Positions 36,954 to 46,236 of a stretch of 64,000 nt of DNA are shown in pieces. This DNA comes from Methylocystis sp. Lineage in GTDB: Bacteria > Pseudomonadota > Alphaproteobacteria > Rhizobiales > Beijerinckiaceae. The notes beneath the pieces are model-generated. The model made no database searches and was not told where the DNA came from. It worked only from the letters and a program-made list of their open reading frames with translations. Position 1 is the first letter of the stretch. Each line of letters begins with the position of its first letter. The position numbers and the translations under genes were made by a program. Location of the stretch: contig PERY01000001.1 in the NCBI GenBank assembly GCA_002929055.1, positions 198,358 to 262,357 on the forward strand, read 5' to 3'.

Positions 36954-37916
36954 ATGGCGGACCTCATTCGTTGGCTGGCGGCAGCCCTGCTCATCTTTTT
37001 ACCCGCGATTGGCGTCGCTCGGCTCTCTGAAGACGAATTGAATATTCGCTTGCAGGCCGACGGCGCGAGAGAGGTCGTAATGTCGCCCGTGAGCGTCGAG
37101 CCTGCTTCAGCGCAGCCGGCGCCGGCGGAGGCGGAGAGCCCTGCTCGCCCTCGTCGCCACGCCTGGCATGCCTACCGGCGCCAGACCGCGTTCGCGGGCT
37201 ACGACCGGCCACCGCGCGCCAAGAAAGGGCGTCAGAAAAAAACGGCGTCCGAAGTCATCGCAGACGCTTTTCAGCAGGCCGAAGAGCGGGACAGGGCTGC
37301 AGAAGTCGAACGTGAGGCTCTCGTTGACAAGGCGCGTGCGACGCTCAAGCAAGCCAATGTCGCCTTCAATGCGCCAGAGCGCGGCGAGATTGGCAAGACC
37401 TTCCTCGTGGAGGCGAAAATCTCGGAAGTTCTGACGCGACCGGAACTCTCAAGAAAAATAGAGGGGCCGGGAAAAATCGAAAGCGCGCCGTTACAGGTTT
37501 CGAAGCGCGTGATTGCGACGCTCTCTGGAGGAGAAGCATTCGACGTCTCGCCTTCCGGGCCGCAAAGCAAATTTGTTTCCGAGTCGGACATAACCGCCTG
37601 GACCTGGCAGGTCACCCCGAAGTCCGCTGGCGACGACAAGCTCTTGATCCTGACTTTCGACGCCGTCATCAAGGTCGGCGATCAGATAGACAACTGGACG
37701 ATAAACACCTTCAGGCGGTCCCTGCATGTCGAGGTCGACTGGCCGGAGAACGCCAGCCAATGGCTGGATTGGGCGAAAAAGAACGGCGAGAATATTCATT
37801 GGATTTGGGTAACGATCATTCTGCCGACGGGTGTGGCCTTTCTCGCCTGGCTTACGGGAAGGCGATCCGGCGCAGCGTCGGGCGACGATAAACCAGATGG
37901 TCGTCCAGGAGAGTGA
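36954..37916 (+). CDS. Unrecognised membrane protein with coiled-coil and C-terminal TM
   Basis: A 320-residue protein. The N-terminal signal or anchor is at about residues 6-22 (WLAAALLIFLPAIGVA), followed by a Pro/Arg-rich linker and a helical, probably coiled-coil segment at about residues 90-125. A beta-rich domain follows with FLVEAKISEVLTRPELS, AWTWQVTPKSAGDDKLLILTFDAVIKVG and FRRSLHVEVDWP. A C-terminal helix (WIWVTIILPTGVAFLAWLTG) comes last. The ATG at 36954 lacks a good ribosome-binding site; TTG at 36942 is an alternative. Base composition is more AT-rich than neighbours. No function is claimed. Confidence 0.65.
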   Translation: MADLIRWLAAALLIFLPAIGVARLSEDELNIRLQADGAREVVMSPVSVEPASAQPAPAEAESPARPRRHAWHAYRRQTAFAGYDRPPRAKKGRQKKTASEVIADAFQQAEERDRAAEVEREALVDKARATLKQANVAFNAPERGEIGKTFLVEAKISEVLTRPELSRKIEGPGKIESAPLQVSKRVIATLSGGEAFDVSPSGPQSKFVSESDITAWTWQVTPKSAGDDKLLILTFDAVIKVGDQIDNWTINTFRRSLHVEVDWPENASQWLDWAKKNGENIHWIWVTIILPTGVAFLAWLTGRRSGAASGDDKPDGRPGE

Positions 37917-37940
37917 GTTCCTGCTCGCCGACTCTTTCGC

Positions 37941-37974
37941 TTGACTCTTTTCCAGACCAGAACAAATATCGAAC
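37941..37974 (+). promoter_or_regulatory. SOS promoter of imuAB with LexA box
   Basis: TTGACT (37941-37946), 17 bases, then AAATAT (37964-37969) form a promoter. The alphaproteobacterial LexA motif GAAC-N7-GAAC occupies 37960-37974 and covers the -10 element. The imuA ATG lies 45 bases downstream. Confidence 0.8.
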
Positions 37975-38019
37975 ACGCGCCCGCCGGGGCGCATCCCCGA
38001 ACTCAGGATTTTGGAACCG

Positions 38020-38838
38020 ATGTCGCCACGCGGCCTGTCGGAACGCATCGGCTTTTTGCGGGCCCGCATCGCCGCCATCGAGGCGCGGGACGGGGCGGCG
38101 CCTCCCCGCGCGCCGGAGGCCGGGGCCGGTTTTCTCGACGCGCTCTTCGCTGCACGCGGAGGACTCGCCGAAATCTTCCCCGCCCGTCCGCCGGACGCGC
38201 CGGCGGCGGGCGCCTTCGCGCTCGCCATGGCGTTGCGCGCGCGCGCCGGACGGGGCGGGGGCGCGCTCGTCTTCATCGTCGAGGATTTGAGCGCGCGCGA
38301 ATTCGGCCTGCCTTACGGCCGCGGCCTCGCGGCGGCGGGGGCGGACCTCACCCGCTTCGCGCTCATCCGCTCGCGCCGCCCGCGCGAGACCCTCTGGGCC
38401 ATGGAGGAGGCGCTGAAAAGCCCCGCCTGCGCGGCGGTTGTCGCCGAGAGTTTCGTCACCCCCCGGCTCTACGACCTGTCCGCCTCGCGCCGCCTTCTGC
38501 TCGCGGCGCGGCGCGGCGGGGCGCTGGGCCTTCTCGCGCCGCAGGGGGCGGAGGCCGCGCGCTTCTCCAGCGCCGCCGAATTGCGCGTCGAGATCGCCGC
38601 CGCGCCGCCGCCAGGCCAATCGGCGCGCCCGCCGCTTTCGCCAATGGCCCCCTTCCAGTGGCGGCTGCGCGCGCTCAAGGCCCGGGCCGGGCTCCTTGGC
38701 GAGATCGACCCCGCGCAATGGCGCGACATCCTCTTCGACACCGACAAGGCAGCGTTCCGCCATGCGTTTACTGAGCGTTTTCCTGCCGAGGCTGGCGACC
38801 GACCGGCTCTTGCGTCGCCGCAGCGCCGCCGCGCCTGA
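38020..38838 (+). CDS. imuA: ImuA, RecA-like translesion accessory protein
   Basis: A 272-residue protein of the ImuA family, distantly RecA-like and lacking a Walker A loop. Typical blocks are GRGLAAAGADLTRFALIRSRRPRETLWAMEEAL and SPACAAVVAES. ImuA acts with ImuB and DnaE2 in SOS mutagenesis. The ATG at 38020 is preferred to a TTG three codons upstream. Its end overlaps imuB by 77 bp. Confidence 0.9.
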   Translation: MSPRGLSERIGFLRARIAAIEARDGAAPPRAPEAGAGFLDALFAARGGLAEIFPARPPDAPAAGAFALAMALRARAGRGGGALVFIVEDLSAREFGLPYGRGLAAAGADLTRFALIRSRRPRETLWAMEEALKSPACAAVVAESFVTPRLYDLSASRRLLLAARRGGALGLLAPQGAEAARFSSAAELRVEIAAAPPPGQSARPPLSPMAPFQWRLRALKARAGLLGEIDPAQWRDILFDTDKAAFRHAFTERFPAEAGDRPALASPQRRRA

Positions 38839-40348
38839 AGCAAAATCAACGCGCGCCCTCGGCGAAAAACCGGGAGCCGCTTTTTCGCCGCGCGCTTTCG
38901 CCCTCTACGCCCGCGTGAAGGGCGCGGAGCGGTTGACGGCGGTCGATGCGCGGGCGCAAAGGCTCGGGCTTCTCCCCGGCCTCGCGGTCGCGGACGCCCG
39001 CGCGCGCTGCCCCGCGCTCACGCTCGCCGAAGCCGATCCGCGCGCCGACGCCGCGCTCCTCGACGCCCTCGCCGACTGGAGTCGCCGCTTCACGCCCCTC
39101 GCAGCGCCCGATCCGCCGGACGGGCTGCTGCTCGACGTCGCCGGCGCGGCGCATCTCTTCGGCGGCGAGGCGGCCTTGCTGGGCGACATCGAGAGCCGTC
39201 TCGCCGCCCTGGGCTTTTCCGCCCGCGCGGCGCTCGCCCCCGGGCCGGCGCTCGCGAGGGCGCTGGCGCGCTTCTCCAATGTGCGGCTTGTCCCCGGCGC
39301 CGCGCCTCAGGACGCGCTCGACCGCCTCGCCGCTGCGCTGCCCGTCGATGCGCTGGGGCTGGAGGGGGAGGCGCTCGCCGGCATGCGCCGCGCCGGGCTG
39401 CGCGTCATCGGCGATCTCCTTGCGCGCCCCCGCGCCCCGCTGGCCGCGCGTTTCGGGCGGGAGGCGCTGACGCGGCTCGACGCGCTGACCTGCCGCATCC
39501 GCGATCCCATCTGTCCCCGCTTCGAGGCGCCCGCCTTCATCGCCGAGCGGCGCTTTCCCGAGGGGCTGACGCAGCAGGCCGCCATAGAAGAAACGCTCGA
39601 GCGCCTCGCCGCCGATCTCTGCCCCATGCTGGAGCGCGCGGGCGTCGGCGCGCGGCGGCTGGAGGCGGTCTTCTACCGGGTCGACGGCGCGGTGAAGCGG
39701 ATCGAGGCCGGAACCAGTCGGCCGCTGCGCGAACCCGCCCGCCTCGCCGCGCTCCTGATCGAGCGGCTGTCGGCGGTCGCGGAGGAGGGGCTCGACACGG
39801 GCTATGGCTTCGACGTGATGCGGCTTTCAGCGACCGAGGTCGAAAGCGCCGCGCCGCCGCAGACGACGCTCGCGCCTTCGCGCCGCGCCGCCGACGAGAA
39901 TGGCGAGGATCTGGCCGACCTCCTCGACCGGCTCGGCGCGCGGCTCGGCCTGCGCCGGGTGCAAAGGCTCCATCCGCAGGAGGCGCATCTGCCCGAATTC
40001 GCGGTCGCGGCGGTCCCGGCCGCCTTCGGCGCGCCGCAGGCCTTTCCGCCGCAGGAGGCCGTCCGTCCGCTGCGCCTCTTCGAGCGCCCCGAGCCCATAG
40101 AGGCGATCGCGCTTTTTCCCGACGGCCCGCCGCTCAGATTCCGATGGCGGCGCGCGCTGCACGAGATCGTCGCCTATGAAGGCCCCGAGCGCATCGCGCC
40201 GCCCTGGTGGGGCGCGGGCGAAGACGGCTTCACCCGCGATTATTTCCACGCCCAGGATCGCGACGGCCTCCTGTTCTGGCTTTTCCGCGAGGGGCTTTAC
40301 GCCCAGGAGACGCCGGCGCCGCGCTGGTTCGTGCAGGGTCTTTCGTGA
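38762..40348 (+). CDS. imuB: ImuB, Y-family polymerase-like protein
   Basis: A 528-residue Y-family homologue that bridges DnaE2 to the sliding clamp. The palm block DGLLLDVAGAAHLFGGEAALLGDIESRLAALGFSARAALAPGPALARALAR lacks the acidic catalytic residues, as in known ImuB proteins. The C-terminal WFVQG region matches the family. The start at 38762 reads MRLLSVFLPRLATDRL. No dnaE2 follows; the next gene is an unrelated membrane protein on the same strand. Confidence 0.9.
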   Translation: MRLLSVFLPRLATDRLLRRRSAAAPEAKSTRALGEKPGAAFSPRAFALYARVKGAERLTAVDARAQRLGLLPGLAVADARARCPALTLAEADPRADAALLDALADWSRRFTPLAAPDPPDGLLLDVAGAAHLFGGEAALLGDIESRLAALGFSARAALAPGPALARALARFSNVRLVPGAAPQDALDRLAAALPVDALGLEGEALAGMRRAGLRVIGDLLARPRAPLAARFGREALTRLDALTCRIRDPICPRFEAPAFIAERRFPEGLTQQAAIEETLERLAADLCPMLERAGVGARRLEAVFYRVDGAVKRIEAGTSRPLREPARLAALLIERLSAVAEEGLDTGYGFDVMRLSATEVESAAPPQTTLAPSRRAADENGEDLADLLDRLGARLGLRRVQRLHPQEAHLPEFAVAAVPAAFGAPQAFPPQEAVRPLRLFERPEPIEAIALFPDGPPLRFRWRRALHEIVAYEGPERIAPPWWGAGEDGFTRDYFHAQDRDGLLFWLFREGLYAQETPAPRWFVQGLS

Positions 40349-40502
40349 CGTCGCTCTTGACCTTCGCGGCGACGGCGCCAAAGTAACTCGGGCCGGGTAG
40401 AGGGCGCGCGTCATCCTGCCGTCATTCTTTTGCGGTCGAAACTGCATCAAAACCAATTCGCTGGCTGGCGCCTGACGCCTTGGCGAGCCCAATCGAGAAA
40501 GC

Positions 40503-41561
40503 ATGCGGGAAGACGACGCTCCGAGCGATTATGCGGAAACGCGCCTCCCGGCCGTAGTGCTGGAGCGTGCGCCGAACGTGTTTGAAACGCTCAAGGCGCG
40601 GCTGCCGCGTGGCGCAGGCGCGCTCGCCAGCGTCGGTCTCTTCCTGCTCGCGGCCGTGCTTCTTGGCCACACGCTCGCCAATGTGAGCTTCGCAAATCTC
40701 GGCGCCTCGCTGGCGGAGACGAGCGGCTGGCAGATTATGAAGGCGCTGGCGCTGACCGCTCTCTCTTACCTGGCGCTGACGGGCTATGACGTCGTCGCCC
40801 TGCGGCACATCGGCGCCTATGCGCCCTATCGGGTGGCTTCGCTCGCGTCTTTTGCGAGCTACGCCATCTCCTTCAATCTGGGCTTCCCGGTAGTCACCTC
40901 GGCGGCGGTGCGCTACTGGGTATACGCCCGGGCGGAGCTGACCGCCCTGCAGGTCGCCAATGTCACCGTCTTCGCGGGAGTCACCTTCTGGCTCGGCATG
41001 ACGCTGATGATGGGCGTGGGCATGATCATGGGCGCCGTCGCCCTGTCGCATGTCGATCATGTTCCGGCCTTCCTGCACTTCCTGCTCGGCGTGGCGGTCG
41101 TCGCGGGCGTGGCCTTCTACTGCGTCTGGGCGGCGCTGGAGCGACGCTTCGTCAGCATCCGCGGCCATGTCTTCGAACTCCCGGGCCTTGCGCCCAGCCT
41201 TGCGCAGATTGCGCTCGGGGTCGTCGATATCTGCGCGGCGGCCGGCGCGCTCTATGCGCTTCTGCCGGCGGGCGTCGATCTCGATTTCCTGCCTTTCGTC
41301 GCGGTCTATGTCTTCGCCTGTCTCCTCGGCGTCATCAGCCATGCCCCGGGTGGACTCGGGGTCTTCGAGGCGACGATGCTCGCGGCGCTGCCTGGTCCCT
41401 CCCATGAGAGCGTGCTGGCCTCGCTCCTCCTGTTTCGCGCCATCTATTACTTCCTCCCATTCATCTTCGCGCTCGCCGTGCTCGGCGCGGATGAGGGCGC
41501 GCGTCGTTGGTCCTCCCTGCGCGACGCCATCGCCCGCATCATCGAGGAGCGCTCGCCCTAG
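40503..41561 (+). CDS. UPF0104/lysylphosphatidylglycerol synthase-like membrane protein
   Basis: A 352-residue protein with about eight transmembrane helices matching the MprF N-terminal flippase-like (UPF0104) domain. Diagnostic blocks are YAISFNLGFPVVTSAAVRYWVY and the C-terminal HAPGGLGVFEATMLAAL. No synthase domain is attached, so a lipid-translocation role is possible. It ends 12 bases before phoR and could be cotranscribed with it. Confidence 0.85.
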   Translation: MREDDAPSDYAETRLPAVVLERAPNVFETLKARLPRGAGALASVGLFLLAAVLLGHTLANVSFANLGASLAETSGWQIMKALALTALSYLALTGYDVVALRHIGAYAPYRVASLASFASYAISFNLGFPVVTSAAVRYWVYARAELTALQVANVTVFAGVTFWLGMTLMMGVGMIMGAVALSHVDHVPAFLHFLLGVAVVAGVAFYCVWAALERRFVSIRGHVFELPGLAPSLAQIALGVVDICAAAGALYALLPAGVDLDFLPFVAVYVFACLLGVISHAPGGLGVFEATMLAALPGPSHESVLASLLLFRAIYYFLPFIFALAVLGADEGARRWSSLRDAIARIIEERSP

Positions 41562-41573
41562 CGCGGGATTTTC

Positions 41574-42629
41574 ATGCAACAATCCAAATGGCGCGACCGT
41601 GCGACCGATCTTCTCGCGCCCGTGATCGACGCGCTTCCGGAGCCGGTCTTCGTCGTCGACGCGGAGGAGCGCCTTGTCGCCGCCAATGCGCCGGCGCGGG
41701 CGCTAGCGCCTTCCATGCGTTTCGGCGAACCCTTGTCGCGCAGCCTGCGCTCGCCCGACATGCTGGACGCGGTCGGGCGCGTGCTTCTGGGAGGAGAAGC
41801 CGAGACGATCTCCTGGGCGGAGCGCCTGCCGCTGGAGCGCTGGTTCGAGGCCCATGTCGCGCCGATGCGGGCGGAAGGCTATGCGGCCGCGGCCATGATC
41901 AGCCTGCGCGATCTCACGGAAGCGCATCGCGTCGAGCGCATGCGCGTCGATTTCGTCGCAAACGCCAGCCATGAACTGCGCACGCCGCTCGCCTCGCTGC
42001 TGGGTTTCGTCGAAACGCTCGAGGGTCCGGCGAAAAACGACGAAGGCGCGCGCGAAAAATTTCTGCGCATCATGCGCGAGCAGGCGCAGCGCATGGCGCG
42101 CCTCATCGACGATCTCCTGTCCCTTTCGCGCATCGAGCAGCATATGCATGTGCGCCCGGACGAGCCGGTCGACTTCACCCTGCTCGTCGCGCATATCGTC
42201 GACACGCTCGCGCCCGTCGCGGAGGAGAACGGCGTGCCCCTGCAACTCGATCTCGCGCCCAACGTCATCGTGCCGGGCGATCGCGACGAACTGGCGCGCA
42301 TCGTCGAGAATCTCGTCGAAAACGCGCTGAAATACGGTCGCAGCGAAAGCGGTCCCAAGCCTGTCGAGGTCGCGCTGATCCGCAAAGGGACGACGGCGAC
42401 CTTCTCGGTTCGCGATCATGGGCCAGGCGTCGCGCCGGAGCATCTTCCGCGCCTCACAGAGCGCTTCTATCGCGTGGACGCCGGCAAGAGCCGGGCGAAA
42501 GGCGGGACCGGGCTCGGGCTCGCCATCGTGAAGCACATCGTGCTGCGCCACAGGGGGAGGCTCGCGATCGACTCCCATCTTGGAGAAGGCTCCCTGTTCC
42601 GCGTCAATCTGCCGACGGTCGAAACGTGA
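41574..42629 (+). CDS. phoR: Phosphate-regulon sensor kinase PhoR, soluble form
   Basis: A 351-residue histidine kinase. An N-terminal PAS-like domain (PEPVFVVDAEERLVAANAPA) is followed by the HisKA domain with His133 in NASHELRTPLASLLGF and an HATPase domain with LVENALKYG and GGTGLGLAIVKH. No transmembrane helix is visible, unlike E. coli PhoR, so the protein appears cytoplasmic or peripherally bound. It probably acts on PhoB, encoded 6 kb downstream in the same cluster. The UPF0104 gene ends 12 bases upstream. Confidence 0.9.
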   Translation: MQQSKWRDRATDLLAPVIDALPEPVFVVDAEERLVAANAPARALAPSMRFGEPLSRSLRSPDMLDAVGRVLLGGEAETISWAERLPLERWFEAHVAPMRAEGYAAAAMISLRDLTEAHRVERMRVDFVANASHELRTPLASLLGFVETLEGPAKNDEGAREKFLRIMREQAQRMARLIDDLLSLSRIEQHMHVRPDEPVDFTLLVAHIVDTLAPVAEENGVPLQLDLAPNVIVPGDRDELARIVENLVENALKYGRSESGPKPVEVALIRKGTTATFSVRDHGPGVAPEHLPRLTERFYRVDAGKSRAKGGTGLGLAIVKHIVLRHRGRLAIDSHLGEGSLFRVNLPTVET

Positions 42630-42740
42630 GCGGGCGCTCCGCGTTAAAGGTCGCTTTGCTCTGGAGCCGCTCTTTTCTCGACAGCAGGATTGCTGCGTCG
42701 TAGAAGCGGAAACCATGTCTGTGCCAGCGAGGGGCGTTGG

Positions 42741-43847
42741 ATGGCGCGTGTGTTTCTTTGTTTCGCCGCCTTCTTCTTCGTTTCGAGCGGCGCCGTTGCA
42801 GTGAACCTCGAATATTTCGAAACGAAGGGAGCCGCATTCGTCAGAATGTCCGGCAAAATCGAGGCCGGGGACTCCGAGAAGGTGATCTCTAGCCTCGCCG
42901 CAGCGGCCGAAAGGCAAACGGACAACAGGAAGATCATCGGCCTCGCGCTGGATTCGCATGGCGGCTCGGTGATCGAGGCGGTCAGGATCAGTGAATACGT
43001 CGAGACTGCGAAAACGCCCGTCGTCGTGACGCAGCAAGCGTCATGCGAGTCCGCCTGCTTTTTCATCTTCATGAGTTCGCCAGCGAAATTCGTCGCACAT
43101 GGAGCGAGGGTAGGCGTCCATTCCGTTTCGCTGAACGGCAAGGAGAACGCCGACACCTCCCTTATGACCGTGAGGATTGCCCGCCTCGCGAGAAGCGCCG
43201 GCGTTCCGCAAAGCGTCATCGGCAAGATGGTGACCGCCGACCCGGAAGAGATGCATTATCTCAGCGACAACGAGCTGAAGCAGATGAGCGTCTCTTTCCT
43301 CGATGATGACGACAACCCCGCCCAGACAAGACCTGTCCCGCCCAGCCCCGCCGTCGCGCAGCCCGCGCCTCTCGCCCCGCAGGCGCCGGCAGCCACGCCG
43401 CAGCCCTCGGGGTCGGTCACCTACAATGCCCCGGGAACGCCCCGGCCGCTTGCGCCGCAGCCAGAAACAGACGTGCTGGAGCAGCAGCGCCGCGCGGAGA
43501 TCAAGGCGGCGCAGGACCAGAATTTCGCACGCTACTGGAGCCAGATTCTCGGTTGGTCGAAGGCGCAGCATGGCGGAACGCTGGCTTCCGAACGGCGCTG
43601 CAACAAGTCGAATTGCGCAACCGTCGTCGCCTATTTCGATCGCCAGCAGCGCTATGTCGAGGCGTGGAGATATGACGAGCCGCCGCAAGGCTCGGGCGTC
43701 AAGCTGGTCTGCCGTCAGACTCCCGACGCCCCCCGCCTCTCCTGCAAGGATTGGTATGACGAGCGCGAATTTTCGATCGATTACACGCATCAGATCGGCG
43801 AGGATCGCGTGTCCAGCGGCGCTGACCTGCTCGATTTCCTCAAATGA
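42741..43847 (+). CDS. Periplasmic ClpP/crotonase-fold serine-hydrolase-like protein (COG3904)
   Basis: A 368-residue exported protein. The signal peptide is at about residues 1-20. A ClpP-like domain has LDSHGGSV (71-78), a nucleophile-like SCESACFFIF (Ser104) and a histidine in VGVHSVS (His127). A Pro-rich linker separates it from a cysteine-containing C-terminal domain. The ATG at 42741 has GAGGGG upstream. It is inserted between phoR and pstS, upstream of the Pho box, so it is probably not Pho-induced from that site. Function unknown. Confidence 0.75.
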   Translation: MARVFLCFAAFFFVSSGAVAVNLEYFETKGAAFVRMSGKIEAGDSEKVISSLAAAAERQTDNRKIIGLALDSHGGSVIEAVRISEYVETAKTPVVVTQQASCESACFFIFMSSPAKFVAHGARVGVHSVSLNGKENADTSLMTVRIARLARSAGVPQSVIGKMVTADPEEMHYLSDNELKQMSVSFLDDDDNPAQTRPVPPSPAVAQPAPLAPQAPAATPQPSGSVTYNAPGTPRPLAPQPETDVLEQQRRAEIKAAQDQNFARYWSQILGWSKAQHGGTLASERRCNKSNCATVVAYFDRQQRYVEAWRYDEPPQGSGVKLVCRQTPDAPRLSCKDWYDEREFSIDYTHQIGEDRVSSGADLLDFLK

Positions 43848-43910
43848 CAGGGGCGGGGGCGAACGTTTGCGTCTGACGCCACGTAACTGATTGATTTTTG
43901 GTTTTTCCAT

Positions 43911-43939
43911 TTGTCACAAAACAGATATGCGACTGTCAT
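43911..43939 (+). promoter_or_regulatory. Pho box upstream of pstS
   Basis: TTGTCAC at 43911 and CTGTCAT at 43933 are spaced exactly 22 bp, with a weaker CAGATAT at 43922 between them. This gives three 7-bp units at an 11-bp period, the PhoB-binding arrangement. It lies 95 bp before the pstS ATG. Confidence 0.8.
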
Positions 43940-44034
43940 AAAACCCTGTTGCTGCGCCGCTAGAAACGCGGCCGAGGCAGAGGGCCCTTGCTCCTCTTTC
44001 CGTCTTTGGCACTCGAGCTGAAAGCAATCCTCGT

Positions 44035-45078
44035 ATGATCTCCATGATTTTCAAGCGCGCCGCCGTCGCGGCGCTGGCCTTTGGCGCGATGGCGGGCGCA
44101 ACGCTCGCCCTCGACATCTCCGGCGCCGGAGCCACCTTCCCTTATCCGATCTACGCCAAATGGGCGGAGGCCTATAAAAAAGAGACCGGCAACGGCCTCA
44201 ACTATCAGTCGATCGGCTCGGGCGGCGGCATCAAGCAGATCAAGGCCCGCACCGTGACCTTCGGCGCCTCCGATCAGCCGCTGAAGCCGGAAGATCTCGA
44301 AGCCGCAGGCCTTATCCAGTGGCCGCAGGTCATCGGCGGCATCGTGCCGGTCATCAATCTCGACGGCGTCGCCCCCGGCGAACTCGTCCTCGACAGCTCG
44401 GCCCTCGCGAAAATCTTCCTTGGCGACATCAAGAGCTGGGACGACGCGGCCATCAAGAAGCTGAACCCGAAAGCGAAGCTCTCCGCGACGCCGATCGTCG
44501 TCGTCCATCGTTCGGACGGATCGGGCACCACCTTCAACTTCACCAATTATCTGTCCAAGGTCTCGCCCGACTGGAAGACCAAGGTCGGCGAGAACTCCGC
44601 CGTCGAATGGCCGGTCGGCATCGGCGCCAAGGGCAATGAAGGCGTCGCCAACAATGTCGCGAACACCAAGGGCGCAATTGGCTATGTCGAATACGCCTAC
44701 GCCAAGCAGAACAAGATGAACTACGCCAGGATGATCAACGCCGCGGGCAAGACGGTCGCGCCGGGCATCGACAGCTTCCAGTCCGCCGCCGCCAGCGTGG
44801 ATTGGGCGAAGTCGCCGGGCTTCTACGAGATCATCACCAATGAGCCGGGCGCCAAGTCCTGGCCGATCTCGGCGGCGACCTTCATCCTTCTGCCCAAGGA
44901 GTCGAAAGACGAGGCGGCCGCCACGGAAGCGCTGAAATTCTTTGGCTGGGCTTTCGCCAACGGCGGCAAGCAGGCCGAGGAGCTCGACTATATTCCGATG
45001 CCCAAGCAGGTCGTCGAGCTCATCAAGAAGAGCTGGTCGGTCGTAAAGGGCGCGGACGGCAAGCCGCTCGCGCATTAA
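44035..45078 (+). CDS. pstS: Phosphate-binding periplasmic protein PstS
   Basis: A 347-residue substrate-binding protein. A signal peptide (about residues 1-25) is followed by the mature start [21 protein letters not shown]. The phosphate-binding loops include [11 protein letters not shown] and [17 protein letters not shown], and GNEGVA follows. It delivers inorganic phosphate to PstCAB. Preceded by a Pho box and followed by an 11-bp-stem hairpin before pstC. Confidence 0.97.
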   Translation: MISMIFKRAAVAALAFGAMAGATLALDISGAGATFPYPIYAKWAEAYKKETGNGLNYQSIGSGGGIKQIKARTVTFGASDQPLKPEDLEAAGLIQWPQVIGGIVPVINLDGVAPGELVLDSSALAKIFLGDIKSWDDAAIKKLNPKAKLSATPIVVVHRSDGSGTTFNFTNYLSKVSPDWKTKVGENSAVEWPVGIGAKGNEGVANNVANTKGAIGYVEYAYAKQNKMNYARMINAAGKTVAPGIDSFQSAAASVDWAKSPGFYEIITNEPGAKSWPISAATFILLPKESKDEAAATEALKFFGWAFANGGKQAEELDYIPMPKQVVELIKKSWSVVKGADGKPLAH

Positions 45079-45146
45079 GCTGACAGGGCGGCGCCCGATA
45101 GCGGCGCTCGCCCGCGCGGTCCAGGCTGGGCCGCCGCCAAACACGG

Positions 45147-45172
45147 GACGCCGGTCGACCCCGACCGGCGTC
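45147..45172 (+). other. pstS-pstC intergenic RNA hairpin
   Basis: A perfect 11-bp stem GACGCCGGTCG/CGACCGGCGTC with loop ACCC. The pstC ribosome-binding site AGGAG starts at the next base. No U-run follows, so this is a processing or stabilising hairpin rather than a terminator. Confidence 0.75.
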
Positions 45173-45183
45173 AGGAGCGTCGC

Positions 45184-46224
45184 ATGACGGTGATCGAGCC
45201 GGACCAGCGTAAATCAGACGGAGCGGACAAAGTGTCGGACGTCGTTTTGGAGCAGAGCGTTTCGCGGTCCGCAGCGCCCGTCGATCGCGCCGGAGCCCTC
45301 AAGCGCATCGCGCTTGCGGACCGCATATTCTTTCAGGTGACGCGAGCGGCGGCCGTCATCGTCCTCATCATTCTGGGCGGCGTCATCGTGTCCCTCGTCC
45401 ACGGCTCTCTGCCGTCGATGAAGGCTTTCGGTTTCGGCTTCCTGACGTCGCAGGCATGGAACCCGGTCCTCGACAATTTCGGCGCGCTGCCCGCCGTCTA
45501 CGGCACGATGATCACGTCGCTCATTGCGATGCTGATCGCCGTGCCGGTCGGCCTTGGCGTCGCCACCTTCCTCACGGAACTCTGCCCGCATGCGCTGCGC
45601 CGGCCTATCGGCGTCGCCATCGAGCTTCTCGCGGGCATTCCTTCGATCATCTACGGCATCTGGGGCCTCTTCGTCTTCGCGCCTTTCGTGCAGACCCATG
45701 TGCAGCCGGCGCTGATCTCCGCCTTCGCTGATGTGCCTGTCCTCTCGGCCATGTTCGCCGGGCCTCCCTACGGCATCGGCATGCTGACAGCGGGTTTCAT
45801 TCTCGCGATCATGGTGCTCCCCTTCATCGCGTCGATTTCCCGGGACGTCTTCGAGACCGTGCCACCGGTTCTGAAGGAGGCGGCGACGGGAATTGGCTGC
45901 ACGACCTGGGAGATGATGCGCTTCGTCGTGCTGCCCTATACGCGCGTCGGCGTCATCGGCGGCGTGATGCTGGGCCTCGGCCGCGCGCTTGGCGAGACGA
46001 TGGCCGTCACCTTCGTCATCGGCAACGCGCACAAGATTTCGCCCTCTCTCCTTGCTCCCGGCACGACGATCTCCGCGACGATCGCGAACGAGTTCACCGA
46101 AGCGGTCGGCGACATCTACACCTCCGCGTTGATCCAGCTCGGCCTCATCCTCTTCGTCATCACCTTCATCGTTCTGGCCATCGCACGCTACATGCTGATG
46201 CGCATCGAGCGAAACGCGGCCTAA
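45184..46224 (+). CDS. pstC: Phosphate ABC permease PstC
   Basis: A 346-residue inner-membrane permease with about six transmembrane helices. The permease loop reads [51 protein letters not shown] soluble N-terminal tail of about 50 residues precedes the first helix. It forms the channel with PstA, which follows 12 bases later. Confidence 0.96.
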   Translation: MTVIEPDQRKSDGADKVSDVVLEQSVSRSAAPVDRAGALKRIALADRIFFQVTRAAAVIVLIILGGVIVSLVHGSLPSMKAFGFGFLTSQAWNPVLDNFGALPAVYGTMITSLIAMLIAVPVGLGVATFLTELCPHALRRPIGVAIELLAGIPSIIYGIWGLFVFAPFVQTHVQPALISAFADVPVLSAMFAGPPYGIGMLTAGFILAIMVLPFIASISRDVFETVPPVLKEAATGIGCTTWEMMRFVVLPYTRVGVIGGVMLGLGRALGETMAVTFVIGNAHKISPSLLAPGTTISATIANEFTEAVGDIYTSALIQLGLILFVITFIVLAIARYMLMRIERNAA

Positions 46225-46236
46225 CCGAGGCGCCTC

